Below are positions 1 through 5,592 of a stretch of 13,042 bases of DNA, piece after piece; position 1 is the stretch's first letter; every line of letters starts with the position of its first letter. The notes under the pieces are model-generated. The model saw nothing but the letters and a program-made list of their open reading frames with translations, was not told where the DNA came from and did no database searches. Source of the stretch: Candidatus Mediterraneibacter gallistercoris (GTDB lineage Bacteria > Bacillota_A > Clostridia > Lachnospirales > Lachnospiraceae); assembly GCA_019119745.1 (NCBI GenBank), contig DWWI01000064.1, positions 1-13,042 on the forward strand, in the 5' to 3' direction. The position numbers were made by a program, and so were the translations under genes.

Positions 1-159
1 CCACTGTAACAAATCTTTCAGACCCCTCGTGTAGGTTGAAAAACGATGGCTCTCATAGGTGGTCACGCCTTTGCAGTCAGTAGAAGCAATGCAGGCCACT
101 ACAAAAGTCTTGTGGACATCAATGCCACAGCAGATTTTGTACACGATTTTTAAAGCCAT
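1..159 (-). CDS. IS110-family transposase, N-terminal 53 residues (runs off the left edge)
   Basis: The minus strand reads an open frame from ATG at 159-157 to the window edge with no stop. The N-terminus carries the motif CCGIDVHKTFVVACIA at residues 10-25, typical of the RuvC-like DEDD domain of IS110 transposases; Asp14 is the expected first catalytic acid. A Shine-Dalgarno AAGGAG lies at 165-170 on the minus strand, 5 bases before the start, which fixes the start codon. The family recombines DNA through a Holliday-junction-like intermediate, guided in the IS110 group by an RNA encoded at the element's own end. Full IS110 transposases are usually 300-450 residues, so most of this one, including the C-terminal serine-containing Tnp domain, is outside the window. 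I cannot tell whether the copy is intact. Family assignment is confident. Confidence 0.9.
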   Translation of the reverse strand, partial: MALKIVYKICCGIDVHKTFVVACIASTDCKGVTTYESHRFSTYTRGLKDLLQW

Positions 160-310
160 AGGGACTCCTTTCAGAACCGTGTGGGTTCGCTAAAGATTAT
201 AGGGAGAGACGGCATTGACTGAACGCCTAAGGCATAAACGAGATTGTTTAAACAAAGATAAGATTACGTGCTCTTGCGTCACACTTATTTGTGCTTGAAA
301 AGGCGGACTA
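160..310 (-). ncRNA. Candidate IS110 bridge-RNA region upstream of the transposase
   Basis: This non-coding stretch between the transposase start and the presumed element end has the size and place in which IS110-group elements encode the bridge RNA, whose loops pair with target and donor DNA. The sequence shows several short dyads: GCCTAAGGC at 225-233, the perfect 12-base palindrome TTGTTTAAACAA at 244-255, and CACA/TGTG arms at 280-283 and 290-293. I could not fold it or identify guide loops, so the RNA is inferred from family and position. IS1111-group members carry their RNA at the other end, which would refute this placement. Confidence 0.4.
196..201 (-). promoter_or_regulatory. Possible -10 box for the transposase
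   Basis: On the minus strand positions 201-196 read TATAAT, a perfect -10 hexamer, about 37 bases before the transposase ATG. A start about 7 bases further on would give a leader of roughly 30 bases containing the AAGGAG site. No good -35 hexamer sits 16-18 bases upstream; the best available matches only about three positions. The promoter may therefore be weak, or -10 only by chance. Confidence 0.35.
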
Positions 311-330
311 CACATATAATCATTCGGTCA

Positions 331-344
331 TCCGGAAAGCCGGA
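331..344. repeat. Small perfect hairpin TCCGG-AAAG-CCGGA
   Basis: TCCGG at 331-335 and CCGGA at 340-344 form a perfect 5-bp stem with a 4-base loop. It has no T-run on either side, so it is not a convincing terminator. It lies just outside the presumed IS110 end and upstream of the flavin reductase gene, so it could be part of that gene's leader or a remnant of the target site. Between it and position 414 I see no gene or other clear signal. Confidence 0.4.
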
Positions 345-414
345 CAGCCCACTCACCTCCTCGTGATTTGTAGTATACCGAGTTCCCTACAAGAAGAATT
401 ATAAAGAAAAATAA

Positions 415-453
415 GCTCAGGAAAAACATTTTCATAACGTTTTGTGCCTGAGC
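415..453. repeat. Inverted repeat GCTCAGG / CCTGAGC upstream of the flavin reductase
   Basis: GCTCAGG at 415-421 is matched perfectly by CCTGAGC at 447-453, with a second inner pairing of AAAAC (423-427) with GTTTT (439-443). The arms end 24 bases before the proposed ATG at 478. As RNA this would be a stem-loop just ahead of the ribosome binding site; as DNA it could be an operator. Neither role can be proved from one sequence. Confidence 0.45.
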
Positions 454-459
454 AAAGCG

Positions 460-465
460 AAAGGA
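460..465 (+). promoter_or_regulatory. Ribosome binding site that sets the start at 478
   Basis: AAAGGA at 460-465 lies 12 bases before ATG 478. It decides against the longer in-frame reading from TTG 442, which has no Shine-Dalgarno and would put the inverted repeat and this site inside the gene. A second in-frame ATG at 466 is too close to the site to use it. Confidence 0.6.
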
Positions 466-477
466 ATGGATATAATC

Positions 478-1020
478 ATGAAAAAGAATATTGGAAAGAG
501 CCTTGCACTTTATCCTACTCCGCTTGTTGTAGTAGGCACTATGGTAAATGGAAAACCGAATTACGTTCTCGTAGGCCATGTAGGAATCATCGGCCATGAC
601 CGGATCATGGTAAGTCTGGCAAAGCCCCATTATACCAATCAGGGAATCAAAGAGACCCGCGCGCTGACTGTAAATATCGTGGATGAGGCAATGCTGGAAA
701 AAGCAGACCGGACAGGATGCGTCAGCGGAAATAAGACAGATAAGTCGGAAATGTTTGCTTACCATACAGAAGGAACAGGAGCGCCGGTCATCGATGAGGC
801 GCCGGTCGTGATGGACTGTGTTGTGGATGACATTTATGAGACAGAAGGATTTGAAAGCTTTATCTGCAAGATTGACGGCGTTTATGCGGAGGAGAATGTA
901 TTAAATGAAGCGGGTAAGATCGATTACCATACGCTGAAACCGGTCCTTTTTGAGATGCCGACCTACGAGTATCTCCGCACAGGCGATGTGATCGGAAAAT
1001 GCATGAATCTCAGTAAATAG
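478..1020 (+). CDS. Flavin reductase family protein (FMN-binding split barrel)
   Basis: The 180-residue product resembles the flavin reductase-like, FMN-binding split-barrel proteins (DIM6/NTAB type), which bind FMN and use NAD(P)H or a partner for electron transfer. Visible features are the N-terminal PTPLVVVGT strand (about residues 12-20), a VSLAKPHYTNQGI segment (about 45-57) typical of the flavin-contacting loop, and a KADRTGCVSG helix region (about 77-86). There is no signal peptide, so it should be cytoplasmic. I start at ATG 478, giving MKKNIGKSLALYP, because AAAGGA precedes it. It is the first gene of an operon with a flavodoxin lipoprotein 29 bases downstream and two aldo/keto reductases. 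The physiological substrate is unknown. The family call is firm; enzymatic activity as a true flavin reductase is less so, because many members of this family are electron-transfer or stress proteins of unknown partner. Confidence 0.85.
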   Translation: MKKNIGKSLALYPTPLVVVGTMVNGKPNYVLVGHVGIIGHDRIMVSLAKPHYTNQGIKETRALTVNIVDEAMLEKADRTGCVSGNKTDKSEMFAYHTEGTGAPVIDEAPVVMDCVVDDIYETEGFESFICKIDGVYAEENVLNEAGKIDYHTLKPVLFEMPTYEYLRTGDVIGKCMNLSK

Positions 1021-1049
1021 TAAAGAAGCGTAAAAGGAGATTATTCAAC

Positions 1050-1712
1050 ATGAAAAAACGTGGCTTATTATTACTCACGGCATGTATGATGACGATAGGA
1101 ATGCTGGCAGGCTGCAGTTCTGATAATGAGCAGGCAGAAAGCGCTCAGCAGTCGGATCAGGCTGCAGATGAGACAGGTCCGGATACAGAAACGAATACAG
1201 ATAATACATCAGGCGGCGCAGCGGCAGACGGAAAAACGCTGGTGGTATACTATTCCGCAACAGGAAATACGGAAGCAGTGGCAGATTATATTGCAGATAT
1301 TACAGGCGGAGACTTATTTGAGCTGGAGCCGGCAGAGCCGTATACAGATGATGATCTTGACTATAATGACAGGAACAGCCGTGTTTCTCAGGAATATGCA
1401 GACGAGAGCCTCAGGGATGTGGAGCTTGTCTCCGATACGGTGGAAGGATTCGATGAATATGAAGATATCTTTATCGGCTATCCTATATGGTGGGGAGAAG
1501 CCGCCTGGCCGGTAGATCAGTTTATTGAAAATAACGATTTCACTGGGAAAACGGTGATCCCGTTCTGCACGTCGGCGTCGTCCGGAATCGGAGACAGCGG
1601 ACAGATGTTAGAGGAAATGGCAGGAACCGGCGAATGGCTGGAGGGCGAGAGATTTCCGTCCGGTGTTTCCGAAGAGGACGTCCGGGCGTGGGTGGAAAGC
1701 CTGCAGCTGTAG
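1050..1712 (+). CDS. Lipid-anchored flavodoxin
   Basis: The 220-residue protein begins with a lipoprotein signal peptide: charged MKKR, a hydrophobic core and lipobox LAGC with Cys22 as the lipidated residue. A spacer rich in Ser, Asp, Glu, Gln and Thr covers about residues 23-61. A flavodoxin domain follows (about 62-220), with phosphate-binding loop SATGNT at 69-74, aromatic loop GYPIWWG at 143-149 and TSASSGIG at 174-181, all expected around FMN. It most resembles the Flavodoxin_4 group. The mature protein should sit outside the membrane on a flexible tether, unlike classical cytoplasmic flavodoxins. AAGGAG at 1034-1039 sets the start. It is co-transcribed with the FMN-binding protein upstream and the reductases downstream, suggesting a redox role, but its electron donor and acceptor cannot be seen. 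Confidence 0.9.
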   Translation: MKKRGLLLLTACMMTIGMLAGCSSDNEQAESAQQSDQAADETGPDTETNTDNTSGGAAADGKTLVVYYSATGNTEAVADYIADITGGDLFELEPAEPYTDDDLDYNDRNSRVSQEYADESLRDVELVSDTVEGFDEYEDIFIGYPIWWGEAAWPVDQFIENNDFTGKTVIPFCTSASSGIGDSGQMLEEMAGTGEWLEGERFPSGVSEEDVRAWVESLQL

Positions 1713-1739
1713 CAGGTTTTATATAAGGAGGATTGCAGT

Positions 1740-2798
1740 ATGCAGTACACAAAATTAGGTAATTCAGAATTAAATGTTTCCCGTATCTGTATGGGGTGTA
1801 TGGGATTTGGCGATTCCCAAAACGGACAGCACAGCTGGACTCTGGACGAGGAGCACTCCCGCGAGATTATCCGCAGGGGTCTGGAACTTGGGGTGAATTT
1901 TTTTGATACTGCCATCGGTTACCAGAGCGGAACCAGCGAGCAGTATCTGGGCAGGGCTCTCCGTGATTTTGCAAAGCGCGAAGACGTGGTAGTGGCCACG
2001 AAATTCCTTCCCCGCACTCAGGAGGAGATTGCCGCGGGAATCACCGGCCAGCAGCATATCGAGCAGATGGTGAATACCAGCTTAAAAAATCTGGGGCTCG
2101 ATTATGTGGATCTCTACATTTACCATATGTGGGATTATGAGACGCCTCTTTATGATATCATGGATGGCCTTAATCGTATTGTAAAGGCCGGAAAGGTTCG
2201 GTACATTGGTATTTCCAACTGTTTTGCCTATCAGCTGGCTAAGGCAAACGCACTTGCCGAAAAAGAAGGATTTGCCAGGTTTGTCTCTGTTCAGGGACAT
2301 TACAATCTGATTTTCCGGGAGGAGGAGCGGGAAATGGCAAAACTCTGCGCTGAGGACAACATTGCCATGACGCCTTACAGTGCTCTGGCCAGCGGACGCC
2401 TTTCGAAACATCCGGGAGAAAGCTCAAAAAGGCTGGAAGAGGACAGTTATGCCAAGTTTAAGTATGACACAACTGCCAAACAGGATTCCGTGATCATTAA
2501 CCGTGTGGCTGAACTGGCAGAAAAGAGAGGCGTATCCATGACGGAGATCTCTTTGGCATGGCTGCTTACCAAGGTGGCTGCTCCAATCGCAGGAGCTACT
2601 AAACTGCATCACATTGAAGGGGCGGCCAAAGCGGTAGAACTTACCCTGACGCCCGAAGAGACTGCTTATTTAGAAGAACCTTATGTGCCGCATAAGCTGG
2701 CAGGAGTGATGGCGCAGAATACGCCGGCGGCTGCAAAGCAGCAGCACGTGTGGTCTACAGGCAGTCAGAAAATTGAAACATCAAAAAACGAAAAATAG
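1740..2798 (+). CDS. Aldo/keto reductase (first of two)
   Basis: The 352-residue protein is an aldo/keto reductase, an (alpha/beta)8 barrel that reduces aldehydes or ketones with NAD(P)H. The catalytic tetrad is visible: Asp56 and Tyr61 in NFFDTAIGY, Lys88 in VVATKF, and His129 in YIYHMW. The N-terminal KLGNSELNVSRICMGCMGFG is the usual first strand of the family. The C-terminal segment LAWLLTKVAAPIAGATK fits the cofactor-binding part of the barrel, and a polar tail of about 30 residues follows. There is no signal peptide, so it is cytoplasmic. AAGGAGG at 1725-1731 supports the start. It lies 27 bases after the flavodoxin gene and 12 bases before a second, divergent aldo/keto reductase. Substrate and subfamily are not determinable by eye. 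Confidence 0.92.
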   Translation: MQYTKLGNSELNVSRICMGCMGFGDSQNGQHSWTLDEEHSREIIRRGLELGVNFFDTAIGYQSGTSEQYLGRALRDFAKREDVVVATKFLPRTQEEIAAGITGQQHIEQMVNTSLKNLGLDYVDLYIYHMWDYETPLYDIMDGLNRIVKAGKVRYIGISNCFAYQLAKANALAEKEGFARFVSVQGHYNLIFREEEREMAKLCAEDNIAMTPYSALASGRLSKHPGESSKRLEEDSYAKFKYDTTAKQDSVIINRVAELAEKRGVSMTEISLAWLLTKVAAPIAGATKLHHIEGAAKAVELTLTPEETAYLEEPYVPHKLAGVMAQNTPAAAKQQHVWSTGSQKIETSKNEK

Positions 2799-2810
2799 GA
2801 GGAATATAAC

Positions 2811-3752
2811 ATGGCAGAAATAAAAGAGATGCCCAAGATCGCTCTCGGAGCATGGGCATGGGGAAATGACGGTACATTTGGAGGAAATCTTATACCGGAA
2901 GCTCTCAGACCGGTATTTGACGCAGCAATGAAAAACGGCCTGAATCTCTGGGACACTGCGTACGCATACGGTATGGGAACTTCTGAAAAGGTTCTGGGGG
3001 ACTTTCTTGCGACAGTTCCAAGAGACAGCTATCTGATCTCTGATAAATTCACCCCGCAGTGCGCGGATCCGGCGGCAGATAACGCGGTGACCGCGCTGTA
3101 TGAGAAGAGCGCGGAGCTGCTGGGAACGGATTACATGGACTTTTACTGGATCCACAATCCGATGGATGCGCCAAAGTGGGTAACAGAACTGATCCCTCTT
3201 GCAAAGAGCGGAAAGATTGGGAAGATCGGACTCTCAAACCACAGTCTGGCCGAGATCAAAGAAGCAGCTGAAATCCTTGCAAAAGAGGGGCTGAAGATCT
3301 CTGCGATCCAGAACCATTACAGTCTTCTGAACCGTTCTTCGGAAACTTCCGGAATTCTGGACTACTGCAAAGAGAATGATATCATTTTCTTCTCCTATAT
3401 GGTGCTGGAGCAGGGAGCCCTGACCGGAAAATATGATACAGAGCATCCGTTCCCTGAGGATTCTGACAGGGGAAGAACTTATAATCCGATGCTTCCAAAG
3501 CTTGAGAAACTCAATGCGGGACTGGAAGAGATCGCGGACCGTCACCATGTGGCTACCGCGCAGATCCCGGTGGCATGGGCTATTGCCAAGGGAACGTTGC
3601 CGATTATCGGTGTGACGAAAGTTTATCAGGTAGAGGATGCCGTAAAAGCTGCCGCGGTTGAACTGTCAGCAGAAGAAATCGAGACAATGGAGAAACTCGG
3701 CGATGAGGCGCAGCTGAACGTGATCCGTTACTGGGAGAAAGAAATGAAATAA
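2811..3752 (+). CDS. Aldo/keto reductase (second of two)
   Basis: This 313-residue cytoplasmic protein has the aldo/keto reductase tetrad: Asp48 and Tyr53 in NLWDTAYAYG, Lys79 in LISDKF, and His115 in YWIHNP. It is clearly different from the preceding reductase, with a shorter N-terminus, different loops and no long C-terminal tail, so the pair is not a recent tandem duplication. The ribosome site AGGAGG at 2797-2802 overlaps the previous stop codon TAG (2796-2798), suggesting translational coupling. It ends the redox operon and is followed by a bidirectional terminator. Two reductases of different types beside flavoproteins suggest handling of more than one carbonyl compound, or detoxification. 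That is inference. Confidence 0.92.
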   Translation: MAEIKEMPKIALGAWAWGNDGTFGGNLIPEALRPVFDAAMKNGLNLWDTAYAYGMGTSEKVLGDFLATVPRDSYLISDKFTPQCADPAADNAVTALYEKSAELLGTDYMDFYWIHNPMDAPKWVTELIPLAKSGKIGKIGLSNHSLAEIKEAAEILAKEGLKISAIQNHYSLLNRSSETSGILDYCKENDIIFFSYMVLEQGALTGKYDTEHPFPEDSDRGRTYNPMLPKLEKLNAGLEEIADRHHVATAQIPVAWAIAKGTLPIIGVTKVYQVEDAVKAAAVELSAEEIETMEKLGDEAQLNVIRYWEKEMK

Positions 3753-3787
3753 ACAGAGCGAAAAAGAAAATATTGTTCATGGATAAA

Positions 3788-3817
3788 AGCCAGCGCATCC
3801 GAATCAACGCGCCGGCT
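3788..3817. terminator. Bidirectional terminator between convergent genes
   Basis: AGCCAGCGC at 3788-3796 pairs with GCGCCGGCT at 3809-3817 with one mismatch and a 12-base loop. The plus strand continues CCTGTTTCTT; on the minus strand the stem is followed by TTTATCC. It sits between the end of the reductase operon and the end of the convergent minus-strand gene and can serve both. Confidence 0.7.
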
Positions 3818-3825
3818 CCTGTTTC

Positions 3826-4788
3826 TTAAAGCTGATCCATATTGTCCTTCTTTGCCGCCCGTTTCGCCACAACGATCCCGATGATAATAGCTGCAACGCA
3901 GATCACGGCAAAGACAGCAGCCGCCTTTATAAGGGGGCTGTTTCCTGAAGTCCCGACATGCATGATATTATCTGCCGTCTCTTCAAATGTCTGCCCGATA
4001 AACTCTGCGATACTCAGATCCAGATTGTTGTAATTCATGTCAAAGTAGCTCCAGAAGATGGTCTCAGCCTCGTCGTCCATGATGGAATATGCGGCTGAAC
4101 CATAATAGAAGTAAAACATTCCGTCCATATCTTCCGTATCGTTCTCACATGCAAAATAAGCAAAGATCAGATGTCCGTTATCAGAGAAAGTATCTGCATA
4201 GACCTGCGCCAGATATTGTTCTGCCGCATCTTCATTCCAATTTCCTCCGTCCCATAAGGATTCATCATAATCGAGAAGCATGACATAGGGCTGGATACCG
4301 GTTTTTGAATAGAAATATTTCAGCCCGTCGATAAGGTCTGTGTCGTGATCGATAAATCCCAGTTCATCCAGATACCAGTTACTGTAAGTCTTTGTTCCGG
4401 TAACGGCTGTACGTTCGGTACGTGATACAGTTACATCAATGTCCTGCCGGGAAGATCCCCAGTCTGGTGCCACGCAGCTGATGACCGCGAGAATAATGAT
4501 CACTAAGAGAATGACTGTAGAGCATCCGCCGGGGCCGCCGAACCCGCCTCCCGGGAATATGGGTCCGCGCCATCTTCTGCGGGGACCGCCCCACCTGGGG
4601 CCCCATCCGCCGGGACCGCCGAACCCGGGACCTCCCGGTGGCGGACCACCGAATCCCGGCCCGCCAAATCCGGGGCCGCCGGGACCTCTTCCGCCGCCAT
4701 GGCTGCCTCCGAATCCGCCTGAACGACCGCCGAATGACCTGCCGCCGGAATGTCCTCCACCGCCGTGTGAGCCGCCGCCTCTGCCCAT
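3826..4788 (-). CDS. Gly/Pro-rich membrane protein with TPM-like extracytoplasmic domain
   Basis: The 320-residue protein has four parts. Residues 1-88 are extremely rich in Gly with Ser, His, Arg and Pro, including repeated GFGGP units at about 41-59. Residues 90-106 form a hydrophobic segment. Residues 130-280 form a globular domain with SNWYLDELGFIDHD, KYFYSKTGIQPYVMLLDY and FYFYYGSAAYSIMDDE, resembling TPM-domain proteins. Residues 287-308 form a second membrane helix, followed by a basic tail. Two helices would put the globular domain outside, with both ends inside. In many TPM proteins the Gly-rich stretch is C-terminal, so the order here is unusual. AAGGAG at 4798-4803 sets the start. 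A promoter-like pair lies at 4850-4879. It is transcribed away from the DUF3887-like gene. Function is unknown; TPM proteins have been linked to phosphatase activity and photosystem or membrane-protein repair, neither of which can be inferred here. Confidence 0.75.
   Translation of the reverse strand: MGRGGGSHGGGGHSGGRSFGGRSGGFGGSHGGGRGPGGPGFGGPGFGGPPPGGPGFGGPGGWGPRWGGPRRRWRGPIFPGGGFGGPGGCSTVILLVIIILAVISCVAPDWGSSRQDIDVTVSRTERTAVTGTKTYSNWYLDELGFIDHDTDLIDGLKYFYSKTGIQPYVMLLDYDESLWDGGNWNEDAAEQYLAQVYADTFSDNGHLIFAYFACENDTEDMDGMFYFYYGSAAYSIMDDEAETIFWSYFDMNYNNLDLSIAEFIGQTFEETADNIMHVGTSGNSPLIKAAAVFAVICVAAIIIGIVVAKRAAKKDNMDQL
4525..4788. repeat. Low-complexity, GC-rich coding repeat
   Basis: The DNA for the Gly-rich N-terminus of the minus-strand membrane protein consists of irregular GGNGGN units with GGACCGCC/GAACCCGG-like variants. 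It is markedly richer in G and C than the rest of the window. It also creates long Pro-rich and Ala-rich false open frames in other registers. Such tracts are prone to replication slippage and sequencing or assembly error, so copy number may vary between strains. Confidence 0.7.
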
Positions 4789-4819
4789 AATATAACTCTC
4801 CTTTCTTTCTGCTCGGGAT

Positions 4820-4839
4820 CCGCTCCGCGCCGGTAGCGG
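4820..4839. repeat. Inverted repeat in the leader of the TPM-like gene
   Basis: CCGCTCCG at 4820-4827 pairs with CGGTAGCGG at 4831-4839, leaving one bulged T. It would form a stem-loop in the mRNA leader of the minus-strand gene, upstream of its AAGGAG site. It may affect mRNA stability or translation; no known riboswitch is recognised. Confidence 0.35.
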
Positions 4840-4849
4840 CGGGAGTCGG

Positions 4850-4879
4850 TTTATATCTGATATATTACCACGATTCCAA
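4850..4879 (-). promoter_or_regulatory. Probable promoter of the TPM-like gene
   Basis: On the minus strand TTGGAA (4879-4874) is followed after 18 bases by TATAAA (4855-4850). These match the -35 hexamer at four positions and the -10 at five. It lies about 60 bases before the start codon at 4788. Confidence 0.5.
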
Positions 4880-4897
4880 TCCGGAGTTAAACTAAAT

Positions 4898-4926
4898 TTG
4901 TCATATTATTTTGCGCAATATATGTT
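4898..4926 (+). promoter_or_regulatory. Probable promoter of the DUF3887-like gene
   Basis: TTGTCA at 4898-4903 (five of six matches to the -35) is followed after 17 bases by TATGTT at 4921-4926 (four of six to the -10). An alternative -10, TAAAAT, lies at 4926-4931 but would need too long a spacer. The next gene starts at 4993. This promoter and that of the TPM-like gene are back to back. Confidence 0.45.
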
Positions 4927-4992
4927 AAAATAGCAGAAGACGGGATGAGACAACTTGTTCTGTTGCATTAAAGTAAAAGGTGGATATTAAAC

Positions 4993-5475
4993 ATGAAGAA
5001 AAACAAACAGGCTGTTTTCAGGCCCGCACAGACAGAAGAGCAGAAGAAGAAAAGGATAAGAAATATCATTATAACAGCTGTGGTTCTGGTGATCGCGGCC
5101 GTGGCGTGTTATTTTGCGATGCCGAAGAACAAGGACCTCTCCCAGAGCAGTATATTTGACCAGACAGAGGTTGAGGCGCTGGCAGAGCAGGTGGTTGGAT
5201 ATATTAATGAAGAAAATTTCGACGGATTAAAGGATATGTCTGTTGAGGATATGTCGTCCATCATGAACAAAGAAAGGATGGATGAGGCGAAAGCCAGAGT
5301 ATCGGAGGACTGGGGAGAATTTAAAGACATCAAAGACATCACCACAACAGAAGTTACGCAGCGCGGAGTTACGGCTGCGGTGGCATATGTATCAGCAGAA
5401 TATGAAAATGCAGAGATACACTTTACATTTGCATTTAATGAAGATATGAAGCTGGCATCTTTTGGAATACAATAA
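4993..5475 (+). CDS. Single-pass membrane protein, DUF3887-like
   Basis: The 160-residue protein has a basic cytoplasmic N-terminus (residues 1-23, many Lys/Arg/Gln), one membrane helix IIITAVVLVIAAVACYFAM (about 25-43) and an extracytoplasmic domain of about 115 residues. That domain starts with an EVEALAEQVVGYINEENFDGL helix, and the repeated beta segments (VTAAVAYVSAEY, AEIHFTFAFNEDMKLASFGI) look like the DUF3887 or NTF2-like fold. GGTGG at 4979-4983 acts as ribosome site. It has its own promoter and seems monocistronic, though no strong terminator follows. No catalytic residues can be named; members of this group are thought to be small extracytoplasmic binding or accessory domains. The fold call is moderate. 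Confidence 0.75.
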   Translation: MKKNKQAVFRPAQTEEQKKKRIRNIIITAVVLVIAAVACYFAMPKNKDLSQSSIFDQTEVEALAEQVVGYINEENFDGLKDMSVEDMSSIMNKERMDEAKARVSEDWGEFKDIKDITTTEVTQRGVTAAVAYVSAEYENAEIHFTFAFNEDMKLASFGIQ

Positions 5476-5487
5476 CAGATGCACTGT

Positions 5488-5513
5488 GATCATCGATACA
5501 GATCATCGATACA
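5488..5513. repeat. 13-bp perfect tandem repeat
   Basis: GATCATCGATACA occurs at 5488-5500 and again, immediately adjacent, at 5501-5513. Each copy contains the palindrome ATCGAT. It lies 12 bases after the DUF3887-like stop codon and about 40 bases upstream of the next promoter's -10. It could be a slippage duplication or a pair of binding sites. Confidence 0.6.
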
Positions 5514-5525
5514 GAACATGATATG

Positions 5526-5543
5526 GGAGTACGAAATTACTCC
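5526..5543. repeat. Inverted repeat GGAGTA / TACTCC, possible operator
   Basis: GGAGTA at 5526-5531 and TACTCC at 5538-5543 are perfect 6-bp arms around CGAAAT. The element covers the place where the -35 of the following promoter should lie (5530-5535), and no -35 hexamer is recognisable there. A regulator binding site is therefore more likely than a terminator, as no T-run follows. Confidence 0.45.
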
Positions 5544-5549
5544 TGTGTG

Positions 5550-5558
5550 TGTTAGAAT
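5550..5558 (+). promoter_or_regulatory. Extended -10 promoter of the small Cys-cluster gene
   Basis: TGTTAGAAT at 5550-5558 fits an extended -10 (TGn followed by TAGAAT, five of six matches), which can compensate for the missing -35. Transcription would start near 5565, giving a short leader before ATG 5593. Confidence 0.5.
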
Positions 5559-5592
5559 AGAAGATATCAGAAACAGAAAGGGGATTTTAATC

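Larger units (their letters stand above)
1..320 (-). mobile_element. IS110-family insertion sequence, 5' (left) end only
   Basis: The left part of the window holds the beginning of an IS110-family element pointing leftwards. It comprises the transposase start at 159 and about 150 bases of upstream non-coding DNA. The rest of the transposase and the other end lie outside the window. IS110 elements usually lack clear terminal inverted repeats and target-site duplications, so the right-hand boundary cannot be placed exactly. I set it near 300-320, where sequence with short dyads gives way to the leader of the flavin reductase gene. The coding part is well supported; the boundary is a guess. Confidence 0.75.

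Noticed and set aside
195..321. Inverted 7-mer GATTATA (195-201) / TATAATC (315-321) as a possible bridge-RNA guide and target pair
   Set aside because: The match is AT-rich, only 7 bases, coincides with -10-like boxes and lies near the transposase-proximal side, not where a target loop is expected. Chance is likely.
471..476. Perfect TATAAT just before ATG 478
   Set aside because: It lies 2 bases before the start codon, behind a ribosome site, and has no -35 at a proper distance, so it cannot drive this gene from a normal leader.
442..477. In-frame upstream extension of the flavin reductase from TTG 442
   Set aside because: It has no ribosome site, crosses an inverted repeat, and ATG 478 has AAAGGA upstream and begins the conserved part of the protein.
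328..765. Minus-strand 145-codon frame across the flavin reductase start
   Set aside because: It overlaps a well-supported gene on the other strand, and its translation resembles no family.
1126..1515. Alternative-frame ORF inside the flavodoxin gene
   Set aside because: It is a shadow in another register, rich in Gln/Arg/Ile without domain support; the flavodoxin frame has clear motifs.
1740..3752. Recent tandem duplication of the two aldo/keto reductases
   Set aside because: Apart from the catalytic tetrad the proteins differ widely in length and loops, so they are separate family members.
4439..4795. Plus-strand Pro-rich open frame opposite the Gly-rich gene
   Set aside because: It is the antisense shadow of GGN-repeat codons; there is no ribosome site, promoter or domain.
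5526..5550. GGAGTA/TACTCC dyad as the terminator of the DUF3887-like gene
   Set aside because: The stem is short and is followed by TGTGTGT rather than a T-run; it fits an operator better.
5479..5592. N-terminal extension of the Cys-cluster protein
   Set aside because: It would translate through the tandem repeat, dyad and promoter; ATG 5593 has a proper ribosome site.
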